64,000 bases of DNA from Pseudomonadaceae bacterium (GCA_024743175.1 JANSXA010000003.1:434001-498000), one strand, 5' to 3'. Positions 27,901 to 36,359 are shown, counted from the first letter of the stretch. A program made the numbers and translations. Notes: a model not told the origin generated them from the letters alone.

Positions 27901-30550
27901 GCTGAACATGTCGGGTTTTGATCAGCGTGAAATGCGTTCGAAGTCACTGCACGATCTGGTGCATCATCACTACGCTGATGGACAACCGTACCCGATTGAT
28001 GAATGCCCGATTCAACAAGCTTTACCCGAAAATACCCAGCTACGCGGACATGAAGATCTGTTTTTCCGCAAAGACGGGAGTGCGTTTCACGTTGTGTGTG
28101 CCGCAAATCCGATAATCAGAGAAGGCAAACCTACGTCGACGGTCTTAGAGATTCGTGATGTAACACAGCAGAGGCTTGCAACACAAAAGCTCGCTACTTC
28201 CAGGCAACAACTCGCGATGGCGCTTAGAGCGGCGCGTATGGGCTCATTCGTCTGGGATAAAGAAGCCAATGTCTTGACGGCGGACGGGACGCTGAAAGAT
28301 ATTCTGGAGATGCGGTCAGGTCCAAAGTTGGACAAAGGAGCGTTGTTCAACAATGTTCATCCAGACGATTTGAAAGAACTGCTGTCGGTGATTGATGCCA
28401 GTGCAGATGAAGCAGGCGAGTATCTGCACGAATATCGGATTGTTCGAACTGATAACAAGGTTCGCTGGCTCTCGACTGCGGGTAGCTGGCTGGCAGAATC
28501 TGACGCACCCTCAAAGCGACTGTCAGGTCTGGTCTGGGACATAACAGAACGAAAAAATACCGAAAACGCAATACGCCTGAGTGAAGAGAGACTCCGTATT
28601 GCTGCTCGCTCCGCTGGATTTGGAACGTTTTATATTGACCTGGAATCTAATTCAATACAGTGGTCAGATGAGTTCAAAACTCTGGTGGGATTGCAACCGT
28701 ATGACGAACCCACAATTGGAATCGGTGAAGTACCCGAGTTTGTTCATCCTGACGACAAAGAAAAGGTTGCCGCTTACCTGGAAACGGTGATCACTGATCT
28801 GCATGAATCAGATCACACGCTCGACCATCGGATTGTTTCTGCTGACGGTGATGTCCGCCACGTGCGCATGCAATCTCACTCCCTGTTCAGAACCCGCGGT
28901 ACAGATAAGCAGATCTACGCCATTGTGGGAACTGTTCTGGATATCTCCAGACAGCACGCGAATGAGCGTTTGCTGCAACGCGAACGTCGCATTGCTCAGG
29001 CTGCCAGTGAATCAAAAAGTAAATTTGTAGCGAATATGAGTCACGAAATTCGTACACCGATGACTGCTGTATTGGGCTATACAGACCTTTTATCTGCTCT
29101 GGAACGGGAGCCCAAAAAGCTCGAATATCTGCAGATTATCAAGCGCAATGGCAGCTTCCTGCTGGATATCATGAACGATATTCTGGATATATCAAAGATT
29201 GAAGCGGGCAAAATGGATTTTGACCGGGCGCTTTTTGCGCCTCATGAACTGGTGGCAGAAGTGCATTCAACAATGAAGTTGCGAGCGGCCGAGAAACACC
29301 TGGCTTTTGATGTTGAATACGAAGGGTTGATTCCTGAAAAAGTCAGTAGTGATCCAAAACGCTTAAAGCAGATTCTCGTGAACCTGATTGGCAATGCGAT
29401 CAAGTTCACAAATCAGGGAAAGGTAAGTTTAGTTGTTCGACTGCTAGCAGAACCTGCCTCGCGACTTCAGTTTGAGGTAATCGATACGGGCATCGGGATG
29501 ACCGATGAACTTCAGGAGCGTCTTTTTCAACCGTTCATGCAGGGTGATATGTCCGTTTCACGTGAATTCGGTGGTACCGGCCTTGGCCTGGCTATCAGCC
29601 GTCATCTGGCTAAACTTCTGGGCGGCGATGTGTCAGTTGCCAGTGCGCCGGGCAAGGGTAGTACATTCACGTTTTCCATAGACATAGGCGAAATGTCGGA
29701 TGTGAAACTTGTTGACCCCGCTGATGCAGATTTATCGCGCATACACAATACACGGCCAGCTGATCAGAATCGTTCGAAAGCTACTCGCTTGAATTGCCAT
29801 GTTCTGGTAGTTGATGACAGTGAAGACATTCGTCTTCTGGTCAAACAGATTCTGACGGATTCTGGTGCGACGGTGGATGTGGCGCAGGATGGTTACGCGG
29901 CCGTTTCAAGTATCGAGCAGGCGCTTGTCGGTAATACGGATCTCCCGGACCTGATCTTGCTGGATATGCAGATGCCCAGGCTGGACGGGTATCAAACCGC
30001 CAGCAGGCTCCGAAAGATGGGTTTTGACGGACCCATTATTGCGCTGACCGCTGATGCGATGCACGGTGATATGGCGCGGTGTATTGAAGCCGGTTGTAAT
30101 GCCTATTTGAGTAAGCCTGTAGACGCGCCAGAACTCGTTGCAGCTGTACACCAGTACAGTCCTGACTTGAAAGCTCAAATGCATGGGAATGTGCTAATCG
30201 TGGAAGACTCCATCGATGCGGCTACAGCCCTGCAGCAGTTATTCAAAATCAGCGGCGTGACGGCAAACATCGCTCTCACAGGAAAAGATGCGCTGGCGTA
30301 TGTTGAAGTGAATTCACCCAGAATAATTCTGCTCGATTTGAATCTTCCGGATATGTCTGGCTTTGATCTGCTCGATAGTCTGCAAGCGTTGGAAAGCTTA
30401 TCGCACTCTGCGTTTGTGGCGATGACAGGACAGCAGGACCCTGGCGATGTCGAGCGTTGTCTGGCTGCTGGGTTTCAACATCACATAGGAAAGCCGGTCG
30501 ATTTTGAGCGCTTGCTTTCGCTGGTTCAATCAGTTGCGTCTGATCAATAG
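24914..30550 (+). CDS. CheB-CheR-PAS hybrid histidine kinase with two receiver domains
   Basis: 1878 residues. CheB methylesterase domain 15-195 with triad Ser23 (GGSTGG), His50 (FVQHLAPES) and Asp141 (GNGTDG); CheR methyltransferase 210-475 with IPGCASGQEAYTLA; a coiled coil about 650-715 (repeated NEEL-type heptads); five PAS-like domains about 725-1350; HisKA with His near 1377 (NMSHEIRTPM); HATPase about 1480-1590 (NLIGNAIKF, DTGIGM, GTGLGLAIS); receivers about 1635-1750 (LILLDMQMP) and 1755-1875 (IILLDLNLP). No membrane segment, so it senses from the cytoplasm. No chemoreceptor or CheA gene is visible, so its output is likely gene regulation. Confidence 0.96.
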   Translation: MSSSKKDSSTEANHPLVLGVGGSTGGFDAFQALIANLRDASELAIVFVQHLAPESGSLSPDLLTSLTPMDVVEVQTRRKLKPGTIYVCPPRRLLTLKNGFLYTRKDRDNRAAPVIDHFFNSIAQDQGERGIGVVLSGNGTDGTLGLKAISDRGGLTFAQDTKSAQADSMPRSAALTGVADHVLPPEQIAQELTKYVKHMAITAQPEAAKRRLADIKDAIPQIADFLLAKTQHNFQHYKLNTLTRRIQRRMQVLKISGVDDYVEYLRTEEDEAQTLFRELLIGVTKFFRNTDAFDSLAQNVLPKLFEHRSPSDCVRIWIPGCASGQEAYTLAILCREAMEAAGVSCDLKIFATDIDERALSIARSGAYPLAIEEQVSSERIKRFFFKRGKRYHVVKEVRDTVLFSVHNLISDPPFSRLDLISCRNLLIYLGPHLQKKLIPLFHYALRPNGYLFLGSSESITSHAELFRSVDTKARISQRKGTAIGSAGSGLPRSDYAAPSGEESVGPDSSTDLSDIRQRIVLDEFAPKSVIVDNDGKVVNAAPDMQKYLTVNSGNYQNNIMKMTARGLRIGLRAAFTEARKTRRRVVHENLSIRLGELTQRVMITVQPMPRLGEEEALFMVVFQDVGKPFHREEVETSNAVLSNRVDDEAVVAQLERELETTRDDLERTLQEMEATNEELKSSNEELLSMNEELQSANEELETSKEEIRSGSEAVSQAKNDLENLLQSSQIATVFLDNELRIRSFTPAITQIYDLIPTDVGRHISRFAPLVDEMPDLPDIQETKSLTSQNQTQRKAIENTIRAASGKSFIRRVLPYVNHNGQVEGMVVTFVDVTELRKREMRFRGTFENAAVGIAHVALTGEWLRVNDRLCEIVGYTRQELLQKTFQDITHPDDLDADLEMLKRLTNGEIDTYSLEKRYLRSSGEALWTKLTVSISESEGGEPEYAISVVEDIDEQVRNHDALRASETLVRTIAENSTEALVMMDDRGFVTYCNQAWLNMSGFDQREMRSKSLHDLVHHHYADGQPYPIDECPIQQALPENTQLRGHEDLFFRKDGSAFHVVCAANPIIREGKPTSTVLEIRDVTQQRLATQKLATSRQQLAMALRAARMGSFVWDKEANVLTADGTLKDILEMRSGPKLDKGALFNNVHPDDLKELLSVIDASADEAGEYLHEYRIVRTDNKVRWLSTAGSWLAESDAPSKRLSGLVWDITERKNTENAIRLSEERLRIAARSAGFGTFYIDLESNSIQWSDEFKTLVGLQPYDEPTIGIGEVPEFVHPDDKEKVAAYLETVITDLHESDHTLDHRIVSADGDVRHVRMQSHSLFRTRGTDKQIYAIVGTVLDISRQHANERLLQRERRIAQAASESKSKFVANMSHEIRTPMTAVLGYTDLLSALEREPKKLEYLQIIKRNGSFLLDIMNDILDISKIEAGKMDFDRALFAPHELVAEVHSTMKLRAAEKHLAFDVEYEGLIPEKVSSDPKRLKQILVNLIGNAIKFTNQGKVSLVVRLLAEPASRLQFEVIDTGIGMTDELQERLFQPFMQGDMSVSREFGGTGLGLAISRHLAKLLGGDVSVASAPGKGSTFTFSIDIGEMSDVKLVDPADADLSRIHNTRPADQNRSKATRLNCHVLVVDDSEDIRLLVKQILTDSGATVDVAQDGYAAVSSIEQALVGNTDLPDLILLDMQMPRLDGYQTASRLRKMGFDGPIIALTADAMHGDMARCIEAGCNAYLSKPVDAPELVAAVHQYSPDLKAQMHGNVLIVEDSIDAATALQQLFKISGVTANIALTGKDALAYVEVNSPRIILLDLNLPDMSGFDLLDSLQALESLSHSAFVAMTGQQDPGDVERCLAAGFQHHIGKPVDFERLLSLVQSVASDQ

Positions 30551-30583
30551 CAGGTAAGAGACAAAGACCCGATATCAGTCCTG

Positions 30584-30599
30584 GCCTGAATATTGCCTT
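30584..30599 (+). promoter_or_regulatory. Sigma-54-like promoter for the DUF1328 gene
   Basis: TGGCCTG-aata-TTGCC keeps GG and GC at exact spacing with two off-consensus bases. The leader to ATG 30713 would be about 100 bases. Confidence 0.5.
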
Positions 30600-30712
30600 T
30601 ACTTTACTGAGCCGAAACGAAGCAGATTGCTATTCGGCAAAACACAGTAGAAAAAACGAACTCACACTCTTCACAGCTGTGAACTTTGGCGGGCTCGGAA
30701 AAGGAGATAAGC

Positions 30713-30877
30713 ATGTTTGGATGGGCATTAACATTTTTGATTGTAGCGATTGTTGCAGGTTTGTTAGGTCTAACGGGAATTGCAGGCGCAGCGACGAATA
30801 TCGCTTGGATATTGTTTGTTGTTGGCTTAGTGGTCGCGGCCCTGATGTTTTTCAATGGGCGTGCACCCAGGGCTTGA
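30713..30877 (+). CDS. DUF1328 small membrane protein (YtjA-like)
   Basis: 54 residues with two hydrophobic segments ([16 protein letters not shown] and [18 protein letters not shown]), length and sequence typical of the UPF0391/YtjA family of stress-linked inner-membrane peptides. ATG 30713 is used because AAGGAGATAAGC directly precedes it; an in-frame upstream ATG at 30686 would add nine residues with no ribosome site. Confidence 0.92.
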   Translation: MFGWALTFLIVAIVAGLLGLTGIAGAATNIAWILFVVGLVVAALMFFNGRAPRA

Positions 30878-30984
30878 TAGACCTGAGTGGGAAATATTGC
30901 CGATCAGAGGATCGTACTTACCGACATCGGGTTGGCAGTAGTTCCCCCTCACCTTTGAAACCCGTAGTGTAGCGGATGACTGGC

Positions 30985-31000
30985 TGGCACGCCTTTTGCT
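30985..31000 (+). promoter_or_regulatory. Sigma-54 promoter for the double-BON gene
   Basis: TGGCACG-cctt-TTGCT is a full match to the consensus with exact spacing, the best in the window. Predicted start is about base 31012, a leader of about 63 bases before ATG 31075. Confidence 0.85.
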
Positions 31001-31074
31001 GCACCAGAGGTATAGACTGTCATCGAAGGGATTTGTTGGCAGAAGACATACAAGCGCCAAAGGAGGCCATACAA

Positions 31075-31815
31075 ATGAAACGTTCAATTAAACATCCAGT
31101 GTTTAAACTCAGCGCGCTGTCAATAGGTATATTGCTTGCGACGAACTCAACGTTCGCGAATGAACACAAACATAATAAACACGAAGATAGTGTACAGGCT
31201 GAGACTAAGCAGGCCTGGCAAGAAGCCAAGAAAGAAACAAAGCAGGCATGGCAGGCAGCCAAAGCGGAAACGCGAGATGTTGCTGAGTACACAGAGGCTG
31301 CAAGTCGAAACGCCTGGTTGGATGGTAAGCTTGAAACCGCATATTTATTCAACCGGCACCTGAATAATTTCACCATCGATACCAAAGTGAAGGGAGATGT
31401 AGCCTATCTGTCAGGAAACGTCGATTCTGAAATCGACAAATCGCTCGCGGAGCAGGTCGCCCTGAGTATTGAAGGCATCAGCAGCGTAGAAAATATGCTG
31501 AATGTTGACGCTGAGAAAGCGCGTGAAGAACGCAAGCTTTCGAACAGTGATAAACAGATGCAGAGTGACAAGCGCTCATTTGCACAGCGCATAGAGGATA
31601 TGACGACGACTGCGACGGTTAAGACTAAGCTCCTCGCTAATGACAGCACCGGCGGCATGGATGTTAATGTCGATACGATGAACGCCGTAGTTACCCTTAA
31701 CGGTAAGGTGAGTAGCTCGGCCGAGAAAGCTTTGGTAGAACAAATTGCCTCTAACACAGACGATGTGCGTTCTGTTAATAACTCGCTGCAAGTGAGTGAA
31801 GAACAAGACGGGTAA
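31075..31815 (+). CDS. Periplasmic protein with two BON domains (OsmY-like)
   Basis: 246 residues from ATG 31075, preceded by AAAGGAGG; an upstream extension of 33 codons is not supported. Signal peptide ends near TNSTFA. A charged helical region with imperfect repeats (TKQAWQEAKKE / TKQAWQAAKAE) follows, then two BON domains (VKGDVAYLSGNV and MNAVVTLNGKV as core strands). OsmY-type proteins are periplasmic and induced by osmotic and stationary stress. A strong terminator follows. Confidence 0.92.
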   Translation: MKRSIKHPVFKLSALSIGILLATNSTFANEHKHNKHEDSVQAETKQAWQEAKKETKQAWQAAKAETRDVAEYTEAASRNAWLDGKLETAYLFNRHLNNFTIDTKVKGDVAYLSGNVDSEIDKSLAEQVALSIEGISSVENMLNVDAEKAREERKLSNSDKQMQSDKRSFAQRIEDMTTTATVKTKLLANDSTGGMDVNVDTMNAVVTLNGKVSSSAEKALVEQIASNTDDVRSVNNSLQVSEEQDG

Positions 31816-31875
31816 TGACGCTCTTATTGGAATTTGAGCAAAGCCTTGTGAGCCAGCTGTTCTGGCCCGCACGAA

Positions 31876-31913
31876 GCGTTGAGCAGTTTGCTACTGCTCA
31901 ACGCGTTCTTTTT
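31876..31913 (+). terminator. Rho-independent terminator
   Basis: Perfect 11-base stem GCGTTGAGCAG / CTGCTCAACGC with loop TTTGCTA, followed by GTTCTTTTT. It ends the transcript of the double-BON gene. Confidence 0.88.
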
Positions 31914-32014
31914 CCTGAAAAGAAAAGTAACATCAGCTTCAACGAGCAGCCGATGTTTCAAGTGGTAACTCAGCGAATTATGGCTCGGTGGCGAATGGGC
32001 TGTCAGTTCTGACC

Positions 32015-33007
32015 ATGAATACAACACTTTCAAAAAACACCGAGAAGGGGTTGGTGGACCGACTTGTTTTTGACTCGGTTGCAAAAACGCTGTCGATAAC
32101 GGACAGCGAAGCAGGATTTTTCGAGGCAAACGGAGACAGTGTTGGAGCAAAAGCGCTCGAATCTCTCGGACCAAAGCTGCAATTCTCGCAGCCCCTTACG
32201 TTAGGAGAGTGGCTGTCCACGCAGAGTTTTTCTTCGGACTCCGGTTGTTACCTGGTGCCGTTGTCTGAATCTGCAGGAGCAGTTTTTGTTCATTTTGAAC
32301 CCAGGACTGAAGCCACTCCCCGGTACGTGGATATTACTCTAGAATCAATCACAGCAGACCCGGCCCAGGTTAATCTGCTGCAAACGGCCGCGCTGTCTCA
32401 CCTTGTCATGCGTTCTGGCCATGAGTTTCTGAATCATCAAAATGGCATTCAAATGAATGCCCGTTTGATAGAAATAATGAATCAGAACGACAGCGACACG
32501 AAGCTCGACATTGAAACAGCATTAAGTCGGCTGCTGTCTGACAGCCATCGGTCTGTGACCCTTTTCAGAGCACTGCAGAAAATTGAGCGCTGTAGAGAAC
32601 GTAAGGGTCAAGGCGAGATATCAATATCGGTAATGCGGGAGATACTGGAAGTGTTACATGGTACCCAGGGCCGTCACTTGGTCCTCGAACTGCCAGATAC
32701 ACAGCATTTGCCCGCGGACTATCTGTTATGTCTTTGTGTATTCCTGTCAGGTCTGCTTAGTGAAACTGAAGAGGCGGTACGGCTAAGTACCAGCGCAACC
32801 GAGCTGGTCGTGACCTGGTCCGAATCTGCAAACAGCAATGCAGGTTTCTGGGATAAACACCTGTCTCCACATCACCAACAGATGGCGCATGCGGCGCTGC
32901 CAACGAGTTTTGCTGCCTGGGGATTGATGCTGCAGGGGCGCAGCGAACAAAGAAGCGGAAACACCATCGAGCATCGATTGCATCTGGCATTGCCCAGTCC
33001 GCAATAG
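32015..33007 (+). CDS. Uncharacterised protein, possible histidine-phosphotransfer-like fold
   Basis: About 330 residues from ATG 32015 (a GTG at 31988 would add nine). I do not recognise the family with certainty. Residues about 125-190 contain SHLVMRSGHEFLNHQNGIQ followed by a long helix pair, like the His-bearing hairpin of histidine kinases or of ChpT-type phosphotransferases, and the C-terminal third may be a degenerate ATPase-like fold without N, G1 or G2 boxes. It could relay phosphate between the hybrid kinase upstream and a response regulator; this is inference. Confidence 0.6.
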   Translation: MNTTLSKNTEKGLVDRLVFDSVAKTLSITDSEAGFFEANGDSVGAKALESLGPKLQFSQPLTLGEWLSTQSFSSDSGCYLVPLSESAGAVFVHFEPRTEATPRYVDITLESITADPAQVNLLQTAALSHLVMRSGHEFLNHQNGIQMNARLIEIMNQNDSDTKLDIETALSRLLSDSHRSVTLFRALQKIERCRERKGQGEISISVMREILEVLHGTQGRHLVLELPDTQHLPADYLLCLCVFLSGLLSETEEAVRLSTSATELVVTWSESANSNAGFWDKHLSPHHQQMAHAALPTSFAAWGLMLQGRSEQRSGNTIEHRLHLALPSPQ

Positions 33008-33055
33008 TTGTCCAATCAAGAAATCTAGTCTTCCGCGGCGGTTTACACTGATGTG

Positions 33056-33071
33056 TGGCATGTTTGTTGCT
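33056..33071 (+). promoter_or_regulatory. Sigma-54 promoter for the aldehyde dehydrogenase gene
   Basis: TGGCATG-tttg-TTGCT; one deviation from consensus, exact spacing. Predicted start is about base 33083, some 27 bases before ATG 33110. Confidence 0.75.
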
Positions 33072-33109
33072 GCTGATCATATAAATATCACCGACGCAGG
33101 AAACCGGCA

Positions 33110-34492
33110 ATGTCTAAAACATCTCCCGAACAGAGAATTCTCAAAAGCGTTAATCCTCATAACAACGAAGCGATCGAAGAGTACGCAGAACATACTGATG
33201 CTGAAGTCAGGCAGCGTATGGAAGATGCCGGCAGGGCTTTTGTAGACTGGTCAAGGGTAGCAACTGAGGATCGAATACCTGTGCTGGAAGGGCTGATCAC
33301 TCAACTCGAACAGCGAAATGAAGAGTTTGCACAGCTGATAACAAGCGAAATGGGCAAACCAATTACGCAATCCAGAAAAGAGGTTTCTAAGTGCGCAAGC
33401 CTTTGTCGATACTATTCTGATAATGCGGAATGGTTTCTATCTCCTGTGATTACCAACACGAGTGCCAAGCGCGCTTCCGTTCTACACCGCCCGCTTGGCG
33501 TTGTATTGGCCATCATGCCCTGGAATTTTCCTTTCTGGCAGGCGATGCGGTTTACTGTTCCCGCCCTTGTTGCAGGTAATAGTGTCTTGTTGAAACATGC
33601 ACGAAATGTCAGTGGCTGTGCGTTAGCGCTGGAAGATCTGTTCAGCCAGCTTGTTGATATTCCCTTGTTTCAAACGCTCCTGGTGTCGTCAGAGCGGATC
33701 GAAAGCGTGATTCAAGATGATCAGGTTGCAGCGGTTACTTTTACCGGCAGCACAAAGGCGGGAGCTAAAGTTGCGTCTCTGGCAGGAGCTGCGATCAAAA
33801 AATCCGTGCTCGAATTAGGCGGAAGTGATCCCTACGTTGTACTGAAGGACGCAGATGTTGAAGAGGCTGCAAACGTTTGTGCCCAGGCGCGTTTGTTGAA
33901 TAATGGCCAGAGCTGTATTGCTGCGAAACGATTCATCGTCGAAAAAGCGGTTGTTGAAGAATTCAGCCGCTGTTTGAAAGATGCATTCAACGCTCAAAGG
34001 GTTGGTAATCCCATTGAAGACGCAACTGACATCGGTCCTCTGGCCAGACCCGATCTCGTGCAGTTGTTGCAGAACCAGGTGGCAGATGCGTTAACGGATA
34101 ATACGAAGCTCCTTGTTGGGAGTCGTTGTGCTGAGGGTAACTATTATCCGCCAACAATACTCACCGATGTCGAGGCGGATAACATCGCCGTCAGGGAAGA
34201 ACTCTTTGGACCTGTTGCCCCGGTAATGAACGCTGATAACGAGACTCATGCCGTTGAGCTTGCCAACAACTCACGATATGGCCTTGGCGCTGCGATATTT
34301 TCACCTGATGTGGAAAAAGCCTGGCGCATTGCTACAGATCAATTGCAGGCCGGTTCTGTTGCCGTTAATGGTCAGGTCGTTTCGAACCCGAAACTACCTT
34401 TTGGTGGAATCAAAGATTCAGGATACGGTCGCGAACTGGGTCCGCAAGGTATTTTGGAGTTTGTTAACGTTAAAACAGTGTGTGAGTTTTGA
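33110..34492 (+). CDS. NAD(P)-dependent aldehyde dehydrogenase (succinate-semialdehyde type)
   Basis: 460 residues. Nucleotide-site block FTGSTKAGAKVASLAG, catalytic Glu in LELGGSDPYVV, catalytic Cys in NNGQSCIAAKRFIVEKA, PWNFPFWQ substrate-entry helix and the C-terminal PFGGIKDSGYGRELG block. The NNGQSCIAAKR form is typical of succinate-semialdehyde dehydrogenases (GabD/Sad group); the actual aldehyde is not certain. Own sigma-54-like promoter upstream suggests induction under stress, perhaps detoxifying aldehydes. Confidence 0.93.
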   Translation: MSKTSPEQRILKSVNPHNNEAIEEYAEHTDAEVRQRMEDAGRAFVDWSRVATEDRIPVLEGLITQLEQRNEEFAQLITSEMGKPITQSRKEVSKCASLCRYYSDNAEWFLSPVITNTSAKRASVLHRPLGVVLAIMPWNFPFWQAMRFTVPALVAGNSVLLKHARNVSGCALALEDLFSQLVDIPLFQTLLVSSERIESVIQDDQVAAVTFTGSTKAGAKVASLAGAAIKKSVLELGGSDPYVVLKDADVEEAANVCAQARLLNNGQSCIAAKRFIVEKAVVEEFSRCLKDAFNAQRVGNPIEDATDIGPLARPDLVQLLQNQVADALTDNTKLLVGSRCAEGNYYPPTILTDVEADNIAVREELFGPVAPVMNADNETHAVELANNSRYGLGAAIFSPDVEKAWRIATDQLQAGSVAVNGQVVSNPKLPFGGIKDSGYGRELGPQGILEFVNVKTVCEF

Positions 34493-34518
34493 CGGATAAT
34501 GATCGTTGGTAAGGTTTG

Positions 34519-34550
34519 CGCACAGGAGCGGTAATTGACCGCACCTGTTT
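34519..34550 (+). terminator. Hairpin downstream of aldehyde dehydrogenase
   Basis: Inner stem GCGGT / ACCGC (loop AATTG) extended by CAGG / CCTG with single-base bulges. It lies between convergent genes. The nearest T run is 20 bases further on, so termination is plausible but not classic. Confidence 0.5.
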
Positions 34551-34565
34551 GCGGTGGAAGTACTT

Positions 34566-35033
34566 TTATTCTGAAAGTGCTTCCTCGCTGTAACTTGCCA
34601 GGAACTCACTTCTGGAAACCTGCCCATCCTCATCCAGATCGGCAGAAGTGAAGGCAAAGGATTGGTCCAGTGGCCATTCACCAACGCTGATAGTGCCGTT
34701 GGAATCTTTGTCGAGCTCGATGAATTCTGGCTGTAGTTTGTTGTACGGCATCTGGGTGTCTCTGACAGCACTCTGGTCTTCGACCTCCTGCGTTTGTGAC
34801 TGCTGATCCTCTATGTATTGATCAATAGGGTCTTCATCAACAATTACCTCGCCTGGCACCGGTATGGGTCTCGTTGTTTCAGGCTCGTAGGTGTCATCCT
34901 CACAGCCTGTCAGCGCGAAAATGCTGATGCTGAAGACAGCCGAACAAATCAGTGAACGGCCTGTGGTCGAGAGTTTGTTTTTTTCAGCACTAGGGGCGGC
35001 TTGAGTTTCGGGTTGTCTAATAAATTCAGTCAT
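34566..35033 (-). CDS. EF-hand lipoprotein
   Basis: 155 residues from ATG 35033 (AAGG 7-10 bases upstream). An unusually long polar N-region of about 28 residues precedes a hydrophobic segment ending in the lipobox LTGC, so it is probably a lipoprotein. After a Pro/Asp-rich linker come two EF-hand loops at the C-terminus: DKDSNGTISVGE and DLDEDGQVSRSE. It should bind Ca2+ in the periplasm. A sigma-54-like site lies upstream on the same strand. Confidence 0.88.
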   Translation of the reverse strand: MTEFIRQPETQAAPSAEKNKLSTTGRSLICSAVFSISIFALTGCEDDTYEPETTRPIPVPGEVIVDEDPIDQYIEDQQSQTQEVEDQSAVRDTQMPYNKLQPEFIELDKDSNGTISVGEWPLDQSFAFTSADLDEDGQVSRSEFLASYSEEALSE

Positions 35034-35098
35034 ACTGATACCTTGAACATGTTGTTTTCCAGGGGCCATGGATTCGAACTGGCCTGTAACTGGAGGAT

Positions 35099-35114
35099 TG
35101 CAAATCCTATGCCA
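35099..35114 (-). promoter_or_regulatory. Sigma-54-like promoter for the EF-hand lipoprotein
   Basis: On the minus strand: TGGCATA-ggat-TTGCA, exact spacing, with one or two deviations in the -24 box. The leader to ATG 35033 would be about 54 bases. Confidence 0.7.
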
Positions 35115-35166
35115 TGGTAGAAAGTAACTTTCTGAAAGTCTCTTTCAAGTTGACCCTCTCTAACGG

Positions 35167-35463
35167 CTAGTCCTCATGGTGCAGCTTGCTTTTTACAGGC
35201 TTGAACAACGCAAAGGTGATGAAGGTGACGGTCGAGATCAGGATTGCGATTTCGTACCGGCCGCCGGCTACAGCTAACCCAATTGCGCCTGTAGCCCAAA
35301 GCCCTGCTGCTGTGGTAGTGCCTGAGTACTGAGAGTCTGATTTCAGGATGGCACCACCGCCGATGAATCCGATGCCGGTGCCGTGCAACTCAGGGAGTGT
35401 CAGGACATGGGCAATGTGTTTGCCAGACCGGTGCCGAGTAATTGTTAACAGCGGTACATTCAT
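35167..35463 (-). pseudogene. MgtC/SapB family protein, N-terminally truncated
   Basis: 98 codons. Residues 29-90 are a good match to the C-terminal half of the MgtC/SapB membrane domain (GIGFIGGGAILKSDSQYSG, TTTAAGLWATGAIGLAVAGG, then a hydrophobic segment), but the family normally has three more membrane helices ahead of this. The first 27 residues here (TRHRSGKHIAHVL...) are hydrophilic and unlike the family. I could not find the missing part in another frame. Probably a decayed remnant, possibly with a re-used start. Confidence 0.65.
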
Positions 35464-35506
35464 TGCATTACTGATTGTTCAGAATAGAAACGGATAGATA
35501 AGTCAG

Positions 35507-36220
35507 ATGCGCAACCGACAGAAATTCACACGACACGCGATCCTTGCCTGGTTACTTATTGCATTTATCCCGGCGTGCTCTGGCTACCCGACCTTGGCGC
35601 CAGCGACGGATGCGGAAGTAACTACCGGCCTTGATACTGCGATAGCAACGAGCAACCGCATAGAAGTCAAAGTAGAGTTCGAAGACTGGTCTCGTGAGCC
35701 GCGTGTCAGGCAATTTGTAACGCCGTTGAAAGTCAGTATCCGCAATACTTCGACGGAAACGATTGTTCTGCAGTATCAACATCTGTTTCTGCAGGCTAAT
35801 GGAGAAAAACGCTACGCAGCTCTTCCGCCGTACGCAATTGATGGCGAGATCACAAAGACTGCTGGTGCTGTAGCTGGTTACACGTCGATTGGTTTTTTAG
35901 CTAACGAATTCCATATATCCCCCTATCACCAGCTCTACTACCCTGATCTGGCGGTACATTCCGGCCCATTTGAATACGATCGAGCTTATTACGATCGGTA
36001 CTATCCAATCTGGCAGAAAATAGAACTGCCTACGCCTGCGATGGCCCGCCGCGCCATCCCGGAAGGCGTGATCCGTCCTCAGGGAATTGTGAGCGGCGTT
36101 GTGTTCTTCGAGCCAGTTGATGTGTCAGAGGACGAAATTGAGTTCCGTTTCAGGCTGGTGCGAGACACTGACGGTGATGCTATCGGGTCAATAAGCATTC
36201 CTTTCAAAGTATCGCAATAA
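35507..36220 (+). CDS. Lipoprotein of unknown function
   Basis: 237 residues with a lipoprotein signal ending IPACSG. The remainder is beta-rich: an EDWSREPRV segment, a VTPLKVSIRNTSTETIVLQY strand pair resembling an immunoglobulin-like domain, then a tyrosine-rich middle (SPYHQLYYPDL, YDRAYYDRYYP) and FRLVRDTDGDAIG near the end. No named family recognised. It is divergent from the MgtC remnant. Confidence 0.75.
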   Translation: MRNRQKFTRHAILAWLLIAFIPACSGYPTLAPATDAEVTTGLDTAIATSNRIEVKVEFEDWSREPRVRQFVTPLKVSIRNTSTETIVLQYQHLFLQANGEKRYAALPPYAIDGEITKTAGAVAGYTSIGFLANEFHISPYHQLYYPDLAVHSGPFEYDRAYYDRYYPIWQKIELPTPAMARRAIPEGVIRPQGIVSGVVFFEPVDVSEDEIEFRFRLVRDTDGDAIGSISIPFKVSQ

Positions 36221-36359
36221 CATCAGCGTAGTTTCTTGAACCGGAAAAGTTTCCGCTTTATCGGTAGGAATTACAGCTTTGTGTGACACGCTTTCGACGT
36301 GTCCAGCGCGGAACCCCAGGCGCGATAGACGCTACAACGGATCTCCCTCACAGAATGTC

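Noticed and set aside
35066-35117. tRNA-like segment (GGATTGCAAATCC anticodon-arm look-alike and GTTCGAATCC on the minus strand, flanked by CCATGG)
   Set aside because: The T-arm and acceptor do not pair, and the arm-like parts are on opposite strands. The minus-strand word TGGCATA-ggat-TTGCA explains it better as a sigma-54 promoter.
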